DNA of 64,000 nt from Cognatilysobacter claricitrinus (GCF_045866565.1 NZ_BAAFZV010000002.1:744001-808000), one strand, 5' to 3'. Positions 38,124 through 46,631 are shown, numbered from the stretch's first letter. Notes: generated from the letters alone by a model not told the origin. Made by a program: numbers and translations.

Positions 38124-38428
38124 GCACCCATCCAGTACGACACCAGCCAGAGCAGCCACGCCAGCACGAGGCCGACGATGATCGTGAGCAGTGAGACGCG
38201 CGCCGGCGTCGCGAGCCCGCTCAGGTTGCGATCCGGCGTATCGCGATAGCCGGCCAGCAGCAGCCACTTCCATGCGTGCAGCCGGAAAAACGCGTTCGGC
38301 CCGAGCTGCGCGGCGAGGTCGGGGTGGCGGTCGCGGATATGCACCAGCGCGAGCGGCCAGAAGATCACCAGTGCCGTGGCGCCGGCGATGGCCAGCGCCA
38401 CGAAGCACAGTGCAAGGAACAGGATCAT
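38120..38428 (-). CDS. small two-helix membrane protein
   Basis: Protein of 102 residues with two hydrophobic segments, at about 2-28 (ILFLALCFVALAIAG) and 78-98 (LLTIIVGLVLAWLLWLVS), joined by a cytoplasmic or periplasmic loop of about 50 residues. This topology and the central HPDL/FF pattern faintly recall UspB, but similarity is too low to name it. Its ATG shares the A of the asnS stop (TGATG), so it is translationally coupled to asnS. No function can be assigned. Confidence 0.7.
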   Translation of the reverse strand: MILFLALCFVALAIAGATALVIFWPLALVHIRDRHPDLAAQLGPNAFFRLHAWKWLLLAGYRDTPDRNLSGLATPARVSLLTIIVGLVLAWLLWLVSYWMGA

Positions 38429-39828
38429 CAGAACTCGGCCTGGCCCGGCGCGCGCGGGTAGGGGATGGCGTCGCGGATGTTGGACAGGCCGCAGATGTAG
38501 ACGACCAGTCGCTCGAAGCCGAGGCCGAAGCCCGCGTGCGGCACCGTGCCGTAGCGGCGGAAATCGCGATACCAGCCGTAGTGCTCGCGGTCGAGGCCGA
38601 ACTGCGCCATGCGCTTGTCGAGCATGTCGAGGCGCTCTTCGCGCTGGCTGCCGCCGATGATTTCGCCGATGCCCGGCGCCAGCACGTCCATCGCGGCGAC
38701 GGTCTTTCCGTCGTCGTTGAGGCGCATGTAGAACGCCTTGATGTGCTCGGGATAGTTCATGACGACGACCGGACGGCCGACGTGCTGCTCGGTCAGCCAG
38801 CGCTCGTGCTCGGTCTGCAGGTCCAGGCCCCATTCGACCGGGAATTCGAACTTCTCGTTCGACTTCTGCAGCAACGTGATCGCGTCCGAGTACTCGATGC
38901 GCTCGAACGGCGCGTTGACGAAGGCTTCCAGGCGCGTGATCGCGTCCTTCTGCACGCGCTCGGCGATGAACGCCATGTCGTCCGCCCGCTCGGCGAGCAC
39001 GGCGCGGAACAGGTATTTGAGGAACGCTTCGGCGAGGTCGGCGTTGTCGTCGAGATTCGCGAACGCGATCTCCGGTTCGATCATCCAGAACTCGGCGAGA
39101 TGCCGTGTGGTGTGCGAGTTCTCGGCGCGGAAGGTCGGGCCGAAGGTGTAGACCTTGCTCAGCGACAGGCAGTACGCCTCGACGTTGAGCTGGCCCGATA
39201 CCGTGAGGAACGCTTCCTTGCCGAAGAAGTCGCGGCTGAAATCGATGGCGCCCTTCGCATCGCGCGGCAGGTTGGCGAGATCGAGGGTGGACACCCGGAA
39301 CATCTGGCCAGCGCCTTCCGCGTCCGACGTCGTAACGATCGGCGTCGAGATCCAGTAGAAACCGTTCTCGTGGAAGAAGCGGTGCACCGCCTGCGCGAGC
39401 GTGTTGCGGATGCGCGTCACCGCGCCGAAGAGGTTGGTGCGCGGACGCAGGTGCGCGACTTCCCGCAGGAACTCGAGCGAATGCGCCTTAGGCTGGATGG
39501 GGTAGGTTTCCGGGTCGTCGACCCAGCCAACGACCTCCATGGACGTCGCCTGCAGCTCGAACGCCTGGCCCTGGCCCTGCGACTGCACGACCGTGCCGGT
39601 CGCGATCACCGCGCAACCGGCCGTGAGTCGCTTGATCTCCGATTCGTAATTCGCGAGCGCCGCGGGCGCGACCACCTGGATCGGCGCGAAGCACGAGCCG
39701 TCGCTGACGTTGACGAAGCTCAGCCCCGCCTTGGAATCGCGGCGCGTGCGGACCCAGCCGCGCACCGTGACTTCGCCACCTGCCGGTACCTTGCCCGCGA
39801 GCACCTGCTCGACGCTCATGATCGTCAT
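38428..39828 (-). CDS. asnS: asparaginyl-tRNA synthetase
   Basis: Class II aminoacyl-tRNA synthetase charging tRNA-Asn, 466 residues. The N-terminal OB fold (VRGWVRTRRDSKAGLSFVNV) binds the anticodon; the catalytic part has motif 2 TFGPTFRAENSHTTRHLAEF in pieces (FRAENS, TRHLAEFWMIEPE) and motif 3 GFGLGFERLV. The AsnRS-type ending DAIPYPR is present. I choose ATG 39828; ATG 39819 is a close alternative and neither has a strong ribosome site. It appears to be the first gene of the long minus-strand run ending at sbcB. Confidence 0.95.
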   Translation of the reverse strand: MTIMSVEQVLAGKVPAGGEVTVRGWVRTRRDSKAGLSFVNVSDGSCFAPIQVVAPAALANYESEIKRLTAGCAVIATGTVVQSQGQGQAFELQATSMEVVGWVDDPETYPIQPKAHSLEFLREVAHLRPRTNLFGAVTRIRNTLAQAVHRFFHENGFYWISTPIVTTSDAEGAGQMFRVSTLDLANLPRDAKGAIDFSRDFFGKEAFLTVSGQLNVEAYCLSLSKVYTFGPTFRAENSHTTRHLAEFWMIEPEIAFANLDDNADLAEAFLKYLFRAVLAERADDMAFIAERVQKDAITRLEAFVNAPFERIEYSDAITLLQKSNEKFEFPVEWGLDLQTEHERWLTEQHVGRPVVVMNYPEHIKAFYMRLNDDGKTVAAMDVLAPGIGEIIGGSQREERLDMLDKRMAQFGLDREHYGWYRDFRRYGTVPHAGFGLGFERLVVYICGLSNIRDAIPYPRAPGQAEF

Positions 39829-39904
39829 GCGCTGACTACCCGTCCTGATCTTGATTTCCGGGCCGGTCGGCCCGACGTGGGACGCAGAGTTTACGTGCTG
39901 TTGC

Positions 39905-39933
39905 AGGGCCATTGCGGCCCTACTGCCTATACT
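39905..39933 (+). promoter_or_regulatory. -10 box with upstream perfect inverted repeat
   Basis: TATACT at 39928-39933 is a good -10 element 31 bases before the Fe-S carrier gene. The -35 region instead holds a perfect inverted repeat AGGGCC-N5-GGCCCT (39905-39921) and no -35 consensus, which suggests an activator site or operator. The assigned role is an inference from position. Confidence 0.45.
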
Positions 39934-39964
39934 CGCCCCGCATCCACGCCGTACCGGAGTCCGC

Positions 39965-40300
39965 ATGGCCGTCTCGCTCGCCCCCGCCGCCCTCGACCGC
40001 GTCCGCCGCTACCTCAGCGAGACGCCCGATGCGCTGGGCCTGCGTTTTGGCGTCAAGAAGACCGGTTGCTCGGGCTGGCAGTACGTCGCCGACCTTGCGA
40101 AGGCGTCGAACGACGACGACCGCATCTTCCTGCAGGACGACGTGCGCATCTATGTCGACCAGGCCAGCCTGGCGATCGTCGACGGTACCGAGATCGACCT
40201 CGTGCGCCAGAAGCTCGGCGAGCAGTTCGTGTTCCGCAACCCGAACGTGCGCGGCGAATGCGGTTGCGGCGAGAGTTTCACCACCGCCGAGCACGACTGA
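39965..40300 (+). CDS. A-type iron-sulfur carrier protein (IscA/ErpA family)
   Basis: Small HesB/IscA-fold protein of 111 residues that carries or inserts Fe-S clusters. The three ligand cysteines are present: GCSGWQY in the first third and CGCGES near the C-terminus, in the family spacing C-x(about 65)-C-x-C. The true start is ATG 39965; the longer open frame upstream is unconserved. It is not in an isc or suf operon here and stands alone, divergent from asnS. IscA, ErpA and SufA cannot be told apart from this sequence alone, so no symbol is given. Confidence 0.9.
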   Translation: MAVSLAPAALDRVRRYLSETPDALGLRFGVKKTGCSGWQYVADLAKASNDDDRIFLQDDVRIYVDQASLAIVDGTEIDLVRQKLGEQFVFRNPNVRGECGCGESFTTAEHD

Positions 40301-40374
40301 TTCGCGACGGCCGGCACGGGCGGGGCCCGTGCAAGCGGCGCTAGACTCGGGCCGTCCTGCCCGGAGTCCGCCCG

Positions 40375-42177
40375 ATGATTCGTCCGCTGCTTCTCGCTGT
40401 CGCGCTGTCGACGCTCCTTCCTGCCACGTCGTTCGCCGTGAGCGCGCCCGCGGCGAGCACGGCCAACGCGGCGACCAGCTCGTTGCACAGTTTCTTCGAC
40501 GAACAATGGGAACGCGGCCTTCGCGAATATCCCGAGAACGCGACGGCCAATGGCGACGCGCGCTTCAACGACCGCTGGACGGATGCGAGCCTGGAGGCGA
40601 TCCGCAAGCGCGACGCGGAGGATCGGGACGCACTCGCACGGCTGAAGGCGATCGACCGTAGTGCGTTGTCCGAGGCGGACCGTCTCAATTACGACGTCTA
40701 CCTCTGGGACCTGCAGCGCACCGTCGAACGACAGAAGTTCAACGAATGGCAGCGCCCGCTCACGCAGCGCGGCGGCGTGCAGACCGCGGACGAGATCGTC
40801 GAGTTGATGCAGTTCCGCAGCGTCAAGGACTACGAGGACTGGCTCAAGCGCCTCGAGGCGCTGCCGGCGCTCATCACCCAGAACGAAGCGCTGATGCGCG
40901 AGGGCATCAAGGCGGGCAACACGCCGCCGCACGTGCTGATGGAGCGCGTGCCGGCGCAGATCCGCGCGCAGCTGGTCGACGACCCCACGAAGAGCCGTTT
41001 CTACCAGCCGTTCCTGAAGTTCCCGGACGCCGTGCCCGAAAGCGATCGCGCCCGCCTGCGTGCGCGGGCGGTGGAGCTGATCGGACAGCGCGTGATTCCG
41101 GCGTATCGCGAATTCGCCACGTTCTTCGACAACGACTACCTGCCGAAGACGCGCACCTCGATCGCGGCGGTCGACCTGCCCGACGGCAAGGCCTACTACG
41201 ACTTCCTCGCCGGCTATTTCACGACGACCGATCTAACTGCCGACCAGATCCACGAGATCGGGCTGAAGGAAGTCGCCCGCATCCGCGGCGAAATGGAGAA
41301 GGTGAAGGCGGAAGTCCGCTTCAAGGGTTCGATGCAGGAGTTCTTCACCTACCTGCGCACGGACCCGCGCTTCTTCAAGAAGACGCCGGACGATCTGTTC
41401 GAGGCCTACCAGGCGATCGCCAAGCGCATCGACCCCGAGCTGGTGAAGGTGTTCCGCACGATTCCGCGCCTGCCGTACGGCGTGCGTCCGATCCCGCCGG
41501 CGTCCGCACCCGACACGACGACCGCGTACTACCAGCCCGGCGCCGCCGACGGCAGCCGCGCCGGCTACTACTACGTCAACCTGTACAAGCCCGAGACGCG
41601 GCCGACGTGGGAGATGGTCCCGCTGTCGCTTCACGAGGCGGTTCCCGGCCATCACTTCCAGTTCGCCCGCGGTCTGGAAATGGCCGAGGCCCCGATGTTC
41701 CGTCGCACCGCGTATTTCGTGGCGTACGGGGAAGGCTGGGGGCTCTACGCCGAGCGACTCGGCTACGACATGGGCCTCTATGACGATCCGTACGACCGCA
41801 TGGGCCAGCTGGCGTACGACATGTGGCGCGCGGTGCGGCTTGTGGTCGACACCGGCATGCACAGCAAGGGCTGGAGCCGCGACCGGGCTATCCAGTACTT
41901 CATGGACAACTCGCCCAAGACCCGCCAGGACGTGGTCAACGAGATCGACCGCTACATCAGCTGGCCGGGCCAGGCCCTGGGCTACAAGATCGGCCAGATG
42001 AAGATCTCCGAGCTGCGGGAGAAGGCCGCCCGCGAGCTGGGCGACCGTTTCGACCTCCGTGACTACGACGACGCGGTGCTCGAAACCGGCTCGGTGCCGC
42101 TGGCGGTGCTGGAGAAGCACATCGACGAGTGGATCACGGCCCGCAAGCGGGCGCCGGCCGCCAGTCCGGCTCGCTGA
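40375..42177 (+). CDS. DUF885 metallopeptidase-like exported protein
   Basis: Exported protein of 600 residues with a signal peptide (LLLAVALSTLLPATSFA). The DUF885 family is all-helical and related to M2/M32-type zinc peptidases: the HExxxGHH-like motif HEAVPGHH is at 420-427, followed by AYGEGWGLYAERLGYDMGLYD, in which the downstream Glu could be a metal ligand, and SWPGQALGYKIGQMKI, another family block. It is likely a periplasmic zinc hydrolase of unknown substrate. It is 74 bp after the Fe-S carrier gene and followed by the ribosomal operon promoter. Confidence 0.88.
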   Translation: MIRPLLLAVALSTLLPATSFAVSAPAASTANAATSSLHSFFDEQWERGLREYPENATANGDARFNDRWTDASLEAIRKRDAEDRDALARLKAIDRSALSEADRLNYDVYLWDLQRTVERQKFNEWQRPLTQRGGVQTADEIVELMQFRSVKDYEDWLKRLEALPALITQNEALMREGIKAGNTPPHVLMERVPAQIRAQLVDDPTKSRFYQPFLKFPDAVPESDRARLRARAVELIGQRVIPAYREFATFFDNDYLPKTRTSIAAVDLPDGKAYYDFLAGYFTTTDLTADQIHEIGLKEVARIRGEMEKVKAEVRFKGSMQEFFTYLRTDPRFFKKTPDDLFEAYQAIAKRIDPELVKVFRTIPRLPYGVRPIPPASAPDTTTAYYQPGAADGSRAGYYYVNLYKPETRPTWEMVPLSLHEAVPGHHFQFARGLEMAEAPMFRRTAYFVAYGEGWGLYAERLGYDMGLYDDPYDRMGQLAYDMWRAVRLVVDTGMHSKGWSRDRAIQYFMDNSPKTRQDVVNEIDRYISWPGQALGYKIGQMKISELREKAARELGDRFDLRDYDDAVLETGSVPLAVLEKHIDEWITARKRAPAASPAR

Positions 42178-42229
42178 GCGGCGCGACGGGTGGGAGCGGG
42201 GCCGGCGGCGTCCGCCGGTTTCACGCGGT

Positions 42230-42258
42230 TTGCACGTAACCCATTGAGCTGACATAAT
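42230..42258 (+). promoter_or_regulatory. sigma70 promoter of the rpsF operon
   Basis: -35 TTGCAC (42230-42235), 17-base spacer, -10 CATAAT (42253-42258). It is 100 bases upstream of rpsF, leaving a leader of about 93 nucleotides with the hairpin described next. Confidence 0.8.
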
Positions 42259-42323
42259 TTCCGGCTCCGCGGCCGTTGGTCGCGGCGACCTTGCTCCACT
42301 GCTGCTGCACGCAGGGGGCTGCC

Positions 42324-42338
42324 CGGCGCGATGCGCCG
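42324..42338 (+). promoter_or_regulatory. hairpin in the rpsF leader
   Basis: Perfect 6-bp stem CGGCGC / GCGCCG with loop GAT, ending 20 bases before the rpsF start and just upstream of its AAGGA ribosome site. Leaders of rpsF operons often bind the S6:S18 pair for feedback control, so this is a candidate, but I cannot confirm the CCG-type motif fold. Confidence 0.35.
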
Positions 42339-42357
42339 CATCCACAAGGAAACGAAA

Positions 42358-42780
42358 ATGCGTCATTACGAAGTCGTGTTCCTGGTCCATCCGGACCAGA
42401 GCGAGCAGGTCCCGGCCATGATCGAGCGTTACAAGACGCTGATCGAAGGCGCCGAGGGCAAGATCCACCGCCTCGAAGACTGGGGCCGCCGCCAGCTGGC
42501 GTACCCGATCCAGAACCTGGTCAAGGCTCACTACGTGCTGCTCAACATCGAAGCCTCGCAGGCTGCGATGAACGAGCTGGTCGACAGCTTCCGCTTCAAC
42601 GACGCCGTCCTGCGCCACCTCGTGATCAAGCGCGACGGCCCGGACACCGAGCAGTCGCTGATCATGAAGTTCAAGGACGAGAAGGGCGACAAGGGCGAGC
42701 GCGGCGAGCGTCGCCGCCGTGACGACGATGGTGAGGGTGCTCCCTCCGCCGACGCCTCCGACAACGCCGAAGCCGCTTAA
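42358..42780 (+). CDS. rpsF: 30S ribosomal protein S6
   Basis: Small-subunit protein of 140 residues that pairs with S18 on 16S rRNA. Typical sequence: MRHYEVVFLVHPDQSEQ, then GKIHRLEDWGRRQLAYPI and LRHLVIK. The tail after residue 110 is long and charged, with basic (ERRRRDD) and acidic parts, as in many proteobacterial S6 proteins that are glutamylated or extended. ATG 42358 is preceded by AAGGA; the frame upstream is leader sequence. rpsR follows by 12 bp. Confidence 0.97.
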   Translation: MRHYEVVFLVHPDQSEQVPAMIERYKTLIEGAEGKIHRLEDWGRRQLAYPIQNLVKAHYVLLNIEASQAAMNELVDSFRFNDAVLRHLVIKRDGPDTEQSLIMKFKDEKGDKGERGERRRRDDDGEGAPSADASDNAEAA

Positions 42781-42792
42781 GGAATCCGACCC

Positions 42793-43023
42793 ATGTCCAA
42801 GTTCTTCCGTCGCCGCAAGTTCTGCAAGTTCACGGCCGAAGGTATCAAGGAGATCGATTACAAGGATCTCAACACCCTTCGCCAGTACCTCACCGAGACC
42901 GGCAAGATCGTTCCGAGCCGCGTCACCGGCACCAAGTCGAAGTACCAGCGCCAGCTGGCCACGGCCGTCAAGCGCGCCCGTTTCCTCGCGCTGATCCCGT
43001 ACACCGACAACCACAACGCCTGA
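42793..43023 (+). CDS. rpsR: 30S ribosomal protein S18
   Basis: Basic 76-residue S18, binding partner of S6 on the platform of the small subunit. Core sequence YKDLNTLRQYLTETGKIVPSRVTGT and the ending KRARFLALIPYTD are diagnostic. It opens with FFRRRKFCKF, the usual N-terminus. It is co-transcribed between rpsF and rplI. Confidence 0.98.
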   Translation: MSKFFRRRKFCKFTAEGIKEIDYKDLNTLRQYLTETGKIVPSRVTGTKSKYQRQLATAVKRARFLALIPYTDNHNA

Positions 43024-43164
43024 GTCCCGATCTTCGGCAGGAACCCGCGCATCACGTTCGGGTTCTTCGTCGAAAGCGCTCGAGACCCATCCATTCGGAC
43101 AGCGATCCGCTGTGGCGGCCGTCGGCACCTGCCGGCCCGCCACTAACGAATACGGAGCATCACC

Positions 43165-43617
43165 ATGCAGCTCATTCTTCTCCAGAACGTCACCAACCTC
43201 GGCAAGCTCGGCGACAAGGTCAACGTCAAGCCGGGTTACGGTCGTAACTTCCTCGTGCCGCAGGGCAAGGCCGTGCCGGCCACCGCGTCGAACCTGGCCG
43301 ACTTCGAGGCGCGCCGCGCCGAGTTCGAAGCCAAGGCCAAGGCGCAGCTCGAGGGCGCCGAAGCCCGTCGCGCCGCGCTCGAAGGCGCCGAGGTCACGAT
43401 CGCCGCCAACGCTTCGCCGGAAGGCAAGCTGTTCGGTTCGGTCACGCCGCGCGACATCGCCGAGCAGCTGTCCAAGCTCGGCCACAAGGTCGACAAGTCC
43501 GAAGTGGTGCTGGGCGAAGGCCCGTTCCGCCGCACGGGCGAGTACGACGTCATCGTGCGCATGCACGCCGACGTCGAGCAGACCGTCAAGGTGATCGTGG
43601 TCGGCGAAGCCGCCTGA
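43165..43617 (+). CDS. rplI: 50S ribosomal protein L9
   Basis: Large-subunit protein L9, 150 residues, of two RNA-binding domains joined by a long helix. Start QLILLQNVTNLGKLGDKVNVKPGYGRNFL in outline with the conserved NLG and GYARN/GYGRNFL; the linking helix is Ala/Glu-rich (about 40-75); the C-terminal domain has GKLFGSVTPRDI. A gap of 141 bp from rpsR contains a GAACCCG/CGGGTTC hairpin. A terminator follows the gene. Confidence 0.97.
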   Translation: MQLILLQNVTNLGKLGDKVNVKPGYGRNFLVPQGKAVPATASNLADFEARRAEFEAKAKAQLEGAEARRAALEGAEVTIAANASPEGKLFGSVTPRDIAEQLSKLGHKVDKSEVVLGEGPFRRTGEYDVIVRMHADVEQTVKVIVVGEAA

Positions 43618-43637
43618 TCCACGCATCAACGCGACAG

Positions 43638-43670
43638 ACGAAGGGCGCCTCCGGGCGCCCTTCGTCGTTT
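43638..43670 (+). terminator. terminator after rplI
   Basis: Twelve-base-pair stem (ACGAAGGGCGCC / GGCGCCCTTCGT) with a 4-base loop, followed by CGTTT. The U run is short, but the stem is strong and it separates the ribosomal operon from dnaB. Confidence 0.8.
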
Positions 43671-43774
43671 CGGGCCGCGCAAAAGCGCGGTTGTGCGACG
43701 CGAGTCAGGTGCATGGAGCTGGCGGTTTCGTGATCGCAGTCGGCGAGATCGGGCCGTGCGACAACGTATCGGAC

Positions 43775-43805
43775 TTATCCCGACTTACCCACAGACTTAT
43801 CTGCA
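43775..43805 (+). promoter_or_regulatory. three DnaA-box-like repeats upstream of dnaB
   Basis: Three same-orientation 9-mers related to the DnaA box TTATCCACA: TTATCCCGA (43775, 7/9), TTACCCACA (43785, 8/9) and TTATCTGCA (43797, 7/9), each preceded by GAC. Spacing is 10 and 12 bases, about one helical turn. They lie just upstream of a possible -10 TACGAT (43828-43833) for dnaB. Confidence 0.45.
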
Positions 43806-43881
43806 ACGGACGCAGGCTCCTGCTGGCTACGATGCCGCGGGGAATATCGCGCCGCGACTGCGGCAGAGAGCAGCAACGACG

Positions 43882-45294
43882 ATGAGCGCACGCGCCGGCT
43901 TCCGTAACGAAAAGCGCTTCGAGACGCGTGCAGAACAGCGCGTCGACCAGTTGCGCGTGCCACCGCAGTCGGTGGAGGCCGAACAGGCCGTGCTCGGTGG
44001 CCTGATGCTCGCGCCGGATGCCTACGATCGCGTCGCCGACCAGCTCAGCGATGGTGACTTCTACCGTCGCGACCACCAGCTCATCTATCGCGCGATCCGC
44101 GAGCTCGCCGAGAAGAATCGCCCGTTCGACGCGGTGACGCTGGGCGAATGGTTCGAGTCGATGGGGCAGTCGGAAACCGTCGCGGGCGGCGCCTACCTGA
44201 TCGAACTCGCGAGCACGACGCCGTCGGCGGCGAACATCGCCGCGTACGCGGAAATCGTTCGCGACAAGGCGATCCTGCGACAGCTGATCGAGGTCGGCAC
44301 CGACGTCGTCAACAATGCATTTCAACCGGACGGCCGCGAGAGCGGCGAGATCCTGGAGGAAGCCGAGCGCGAGGTGCTGGCGATCTCGCAGGCCAACCGT
44401 TCGGGTCGCAGCGATTTCACGCCGGTCACCAAGGCGCTGTCGGAAGCGTTCGACGAGCTGCAGACGCGTTACGCGAACGGCAGTGGCGTCACCGGGCTGC
44501 CGACCGGCTACACCGAATTCGATGAGCTCACCGCCGGCCTACAGAAGACCGACCTGATCATCCTCGCGGCGCGACCTGCGATGGGCAAGACGACGCTCGC
44601 GCTCAACATCGCCGAGTTCGCCGCGTTCAAGAGCCGCCTGCCGGTGGCCGTGTTCTCGATGGAAATGTCCGCATCGCAGCTCGCGATGCGCCTGATCTCG
44701 TCGGTCGGTCGCGTCAACGCGCAGCGCCTGCGTACCGGTCAACTGGAAGACGAGGACTGGAGCCGCGTCACCGGCGCAATCCGCCAGCTGCGAGAAGCGA
44801 AGGTGTTCATCGACGACGAGCCGGGCCTGTCGCCCGCCAAGCTGTCGTCGAAGGCGCGTCGCCTCAAGCGCGAGCACGGTCTGGGCCTGATCGTCATCGA
44901 CTACCTGCAGCTGATGTCGGTGCCGGGCAACAACGAGAACCGCGCGACGGAAATCTCCGAGATTTCGCGCTCGCTCAAGGGCCTGGCGAAGGAGCTGGGG
45001 GTGCCGATCATCGCGTTGTCGCAGCTCAATCGCTCGCTGGAAACGCGTACCGACAAGCGGCCGGTGATGGCTGACCTTCGCGAATCCGGCGCCATCGAGC
45101 AGGACGCGGACATGATCGTCTTCATCTACCGCGACGATTACTACAACAAGGAAAATTCGCCGGACAAGGGCCTTGCCGAAGTCATCATCGGCAAGCAGCG
45201 AAGCGGCCCGACGGGCTCGTTCAAGCTGAAGTTCTTCGGCGAATACACCCGCTTCGACAACCTTTCACACGACTCGATCGGTTCGTTCGAATAA
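43882..45294 (+). CDS. dnaB: replicative DNA helicase
   Basis: Hexameric helicase that unwinds DNA at the fork, 470 residues, without an intein. The N-terminal helical domain (PPQSVEAEQAVLGGLML) is followed by the RecA-like domain: Walker A with Lys236 in RPAMGKTTLAL, Walker B VIDYLQLM, and the DnaB motif DLRESGAIEQDADMI. ATG 43882 is chosen since the N-terminal domain begins soon after; the open frame upstream is unconserved and holds repeats. It is followed closely by the KTSC gene and alr, a common order in the group. Confidence 0.96.
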   Translation: MSARAGFRNEKRFETRAEQRVDQLRVPPQSVEAEQAVLGGLMLAPDAYDRVADQLSDGDFYRRDHQLIYRAIRELAEKNRPFDAVTLGEWFESMGQSETVAGGAYLIELASTTPSAANIAAYAEIVRDKAILRQLIEVGTDVVNNAFQPDGRESGEILEEAEREVLAISQANRSGRSDFTPVTKALSEAFDELQTRYANGSGVTGLPTGYTEFDELTAGLQKTDLIILAARPAMGKTTLALNIAEFAAFKSRLPVAVFSMEMSASQLAMRLISSVGRVNAQRLRTGQLEDEDWSRVTGAIRQLREAKVFIDDEPGLSPAKLSSKARRLKREHGLGLIVIDYLQLMSVPGNNENRATEISEISRSLKGLAKELGVPIIALSQLNRSLETRTDKRPVMADLRESGAIEQDADMIVFIYRDDYYNKENSPDKGLAEVIIGKQRSGPTGSFKLKFFGEYTRFDNLSHDSIGSFE

Positions 45295-45303
45295 CGTCGC
45301 GGG

Positions 45304-45516
45304 GTGCGCCGCATCCCCGTCGATTCCGAAGCGCTGAACAGCGTCGGCTACGACCCGACGCGGCGCGTGCTGGAAATCGAATTCACCGGCGGCGGCGTCT
45401 ACCGGTATTTCGATGTGCCGGAGCGCGAAGCGGTGGGGCTCGTCGAATCGGACTCGCGGGGGCAGTACTTCAGCGAGCGGATACGCGAGCGCTACCGCTT
45501 CGAGCAGGTGCCCTGA
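45304..45516 (+). CDS. KTSC-domain protein
   Basis: A 70-residue protein that is entirely a KTSC domain (a small beta domain found at the end of some lysyl-tRNA synthetases). Features are SEALNSVGYDPTRRVLEIEF, YRYFDVPEREAVGL and SRGQYFSERIRERY. It starts at GTG 45304, 9 bp after dnaB, and ends 20 bp before alr. Stand-alone KTSC proteins have no settled role; nucleic acid binding has been suggested. Confidence 0.8.
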   Translation: MRRIPVDSEALNSVGYDPTRRVLEIEFTGGGVYRYFDVPEREAVGLVESDSRGQYFSERIRERYRFEQVP

Positions 45517-45536
45517 CGTCGCCTTAGAATGCGCGG

Positions 45537-46631
45537 ATGGCACGACCGACCTCCGCGACCATCCACGTCGACGCCCTGCGTCACAACCTTGGCCAGGTGC
45601 GCGCCCGCGCGCCCGCTAGCCGGGTGATGGCAGTGGTCAAGGCCGACGGCTACGGCCACGGCCTGGAGCGCGTGGCGCGTGCGCTTGCCGGCGCGGACGC
45701 GTTCGGCGTTGCCGCGTTGTCCGACGCCGAGCGGCTGCGCGCCGCGGGCATCTCGCAGCCGATCCTGCTGTTGTCCGGTTTCGATGAGCCGTCGGACATC
45801 GAACGCCTGCGCGCACTGAACGTGTGGACCGCAGTGCATCACGTCTCGCAGCTGGAAATGCTGGAGCAGGCCATGCCGGGCGAGCCCATAGACTGCTGGC
45901 TCAAGCTAGACAGCGGCATGCATCGCCTCGGCTTCGCGCCCGACGCGTTCCGCGATGCACATGCGCGTCTGACCGCGATGCGCGGCAGCGCCGTCGGCAA
46001 CATCGTGCTGATGAATCATTTCGCGAGTTCCGACGACTTCGCCGACAGTGCATCGCAGGGCGTGCACACACGCGAGCAGATCGAGGTGTTCCGCGCGGTG
46101 ACGTCGGATCTGGGCGGTGCGCGATCGCTCGCCAATTCCGCGGCGGTGCTGGGCTGGCCCGACGCGCACGACGATTGGGTGCGTCCCGGCGGCGCGCTGT
46201 ACGGCATATCGGTCGTCGACGGACGCGTCGGCGAGGATTTCGGCCTGCGCCCGGCCATGACGCTGTCGACGCGCCTGATCGCGGTGAACCGCGTCTGCAA
46301 GGGTGGCCGTATTGGCTACGCCGGTACATGGGAATGCCCGGAAGACATGAACGTCGGCGTCGCCGCGATCGGTTATGGCGACGGCTATCCACGCGCGGCA
46401 CCCGCGGGCACGCCGGTGCTGGTCGGCGCGCATCGCACGCAAGTGATCGGCCGGATCTCGATGGACCTGATGACGATCGACCTGCGCAGCGTGCCCGAGG
46501 CGCGCGTCGGTGACCCGGTGACATTGTGGGGGCCGGAGTTGCCGGTCGAAACGATCGCAGCGTCGGCCGGCACGATCGGCTACGAGCTGACCTGTTCGAT
46601 CACGCGACGCGTCCGTTTCCTCGAACGCTGA
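45537..46631 (+). CDS. alr: alanine racemase
   Basis: PLP enzyme making D-alanine for peptidoglycan, 364 residues. The PLP Lys35 is in VVKADGYGHG; further motifs are WLKLDSGMHRLGF, the AsnSer stretch ANSAAVLGWP, RPGGALYGI and the catalytic Tyr of RIGYAGTW; the C-terminal beta domain has RISMDLMTIDL. ATG 45537 has no strong ribosome site, so coupling with the upstream genes is likely. It ends 4 bp before phr. Confidence 0.95.
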   Translation: MARPTSATIHVDALRHNLGQVRARAPASRVMAVVKADGYGHGLERVARALAGADAFGVAALSDAERLRAAGISQPILLLSGFDEPSDIERLRALNVWTAVHHVSQLEMLEQAMPGEPIDCWLKLDSGMHRLGFAPDAFRDAHARLTAMRGSAVGNIVLMNHFASSDDFADSASQGVHTREQIEVFRAVTSDLGGARSLANSAAVLGWPDAHDDWVRPGGALYGISVVDGRVGEDFGLRPAMTLSTRLIAVNRVCKGGRIGYAGTWECPEDMNVGVAAIGYGDGYPRAAPAGTPVLVGAHRTQVIGRISMDLMTIDLRSVPEARVGDPVTLWGPELPVETIAASAGTIGYELTCSITRRVRFLER

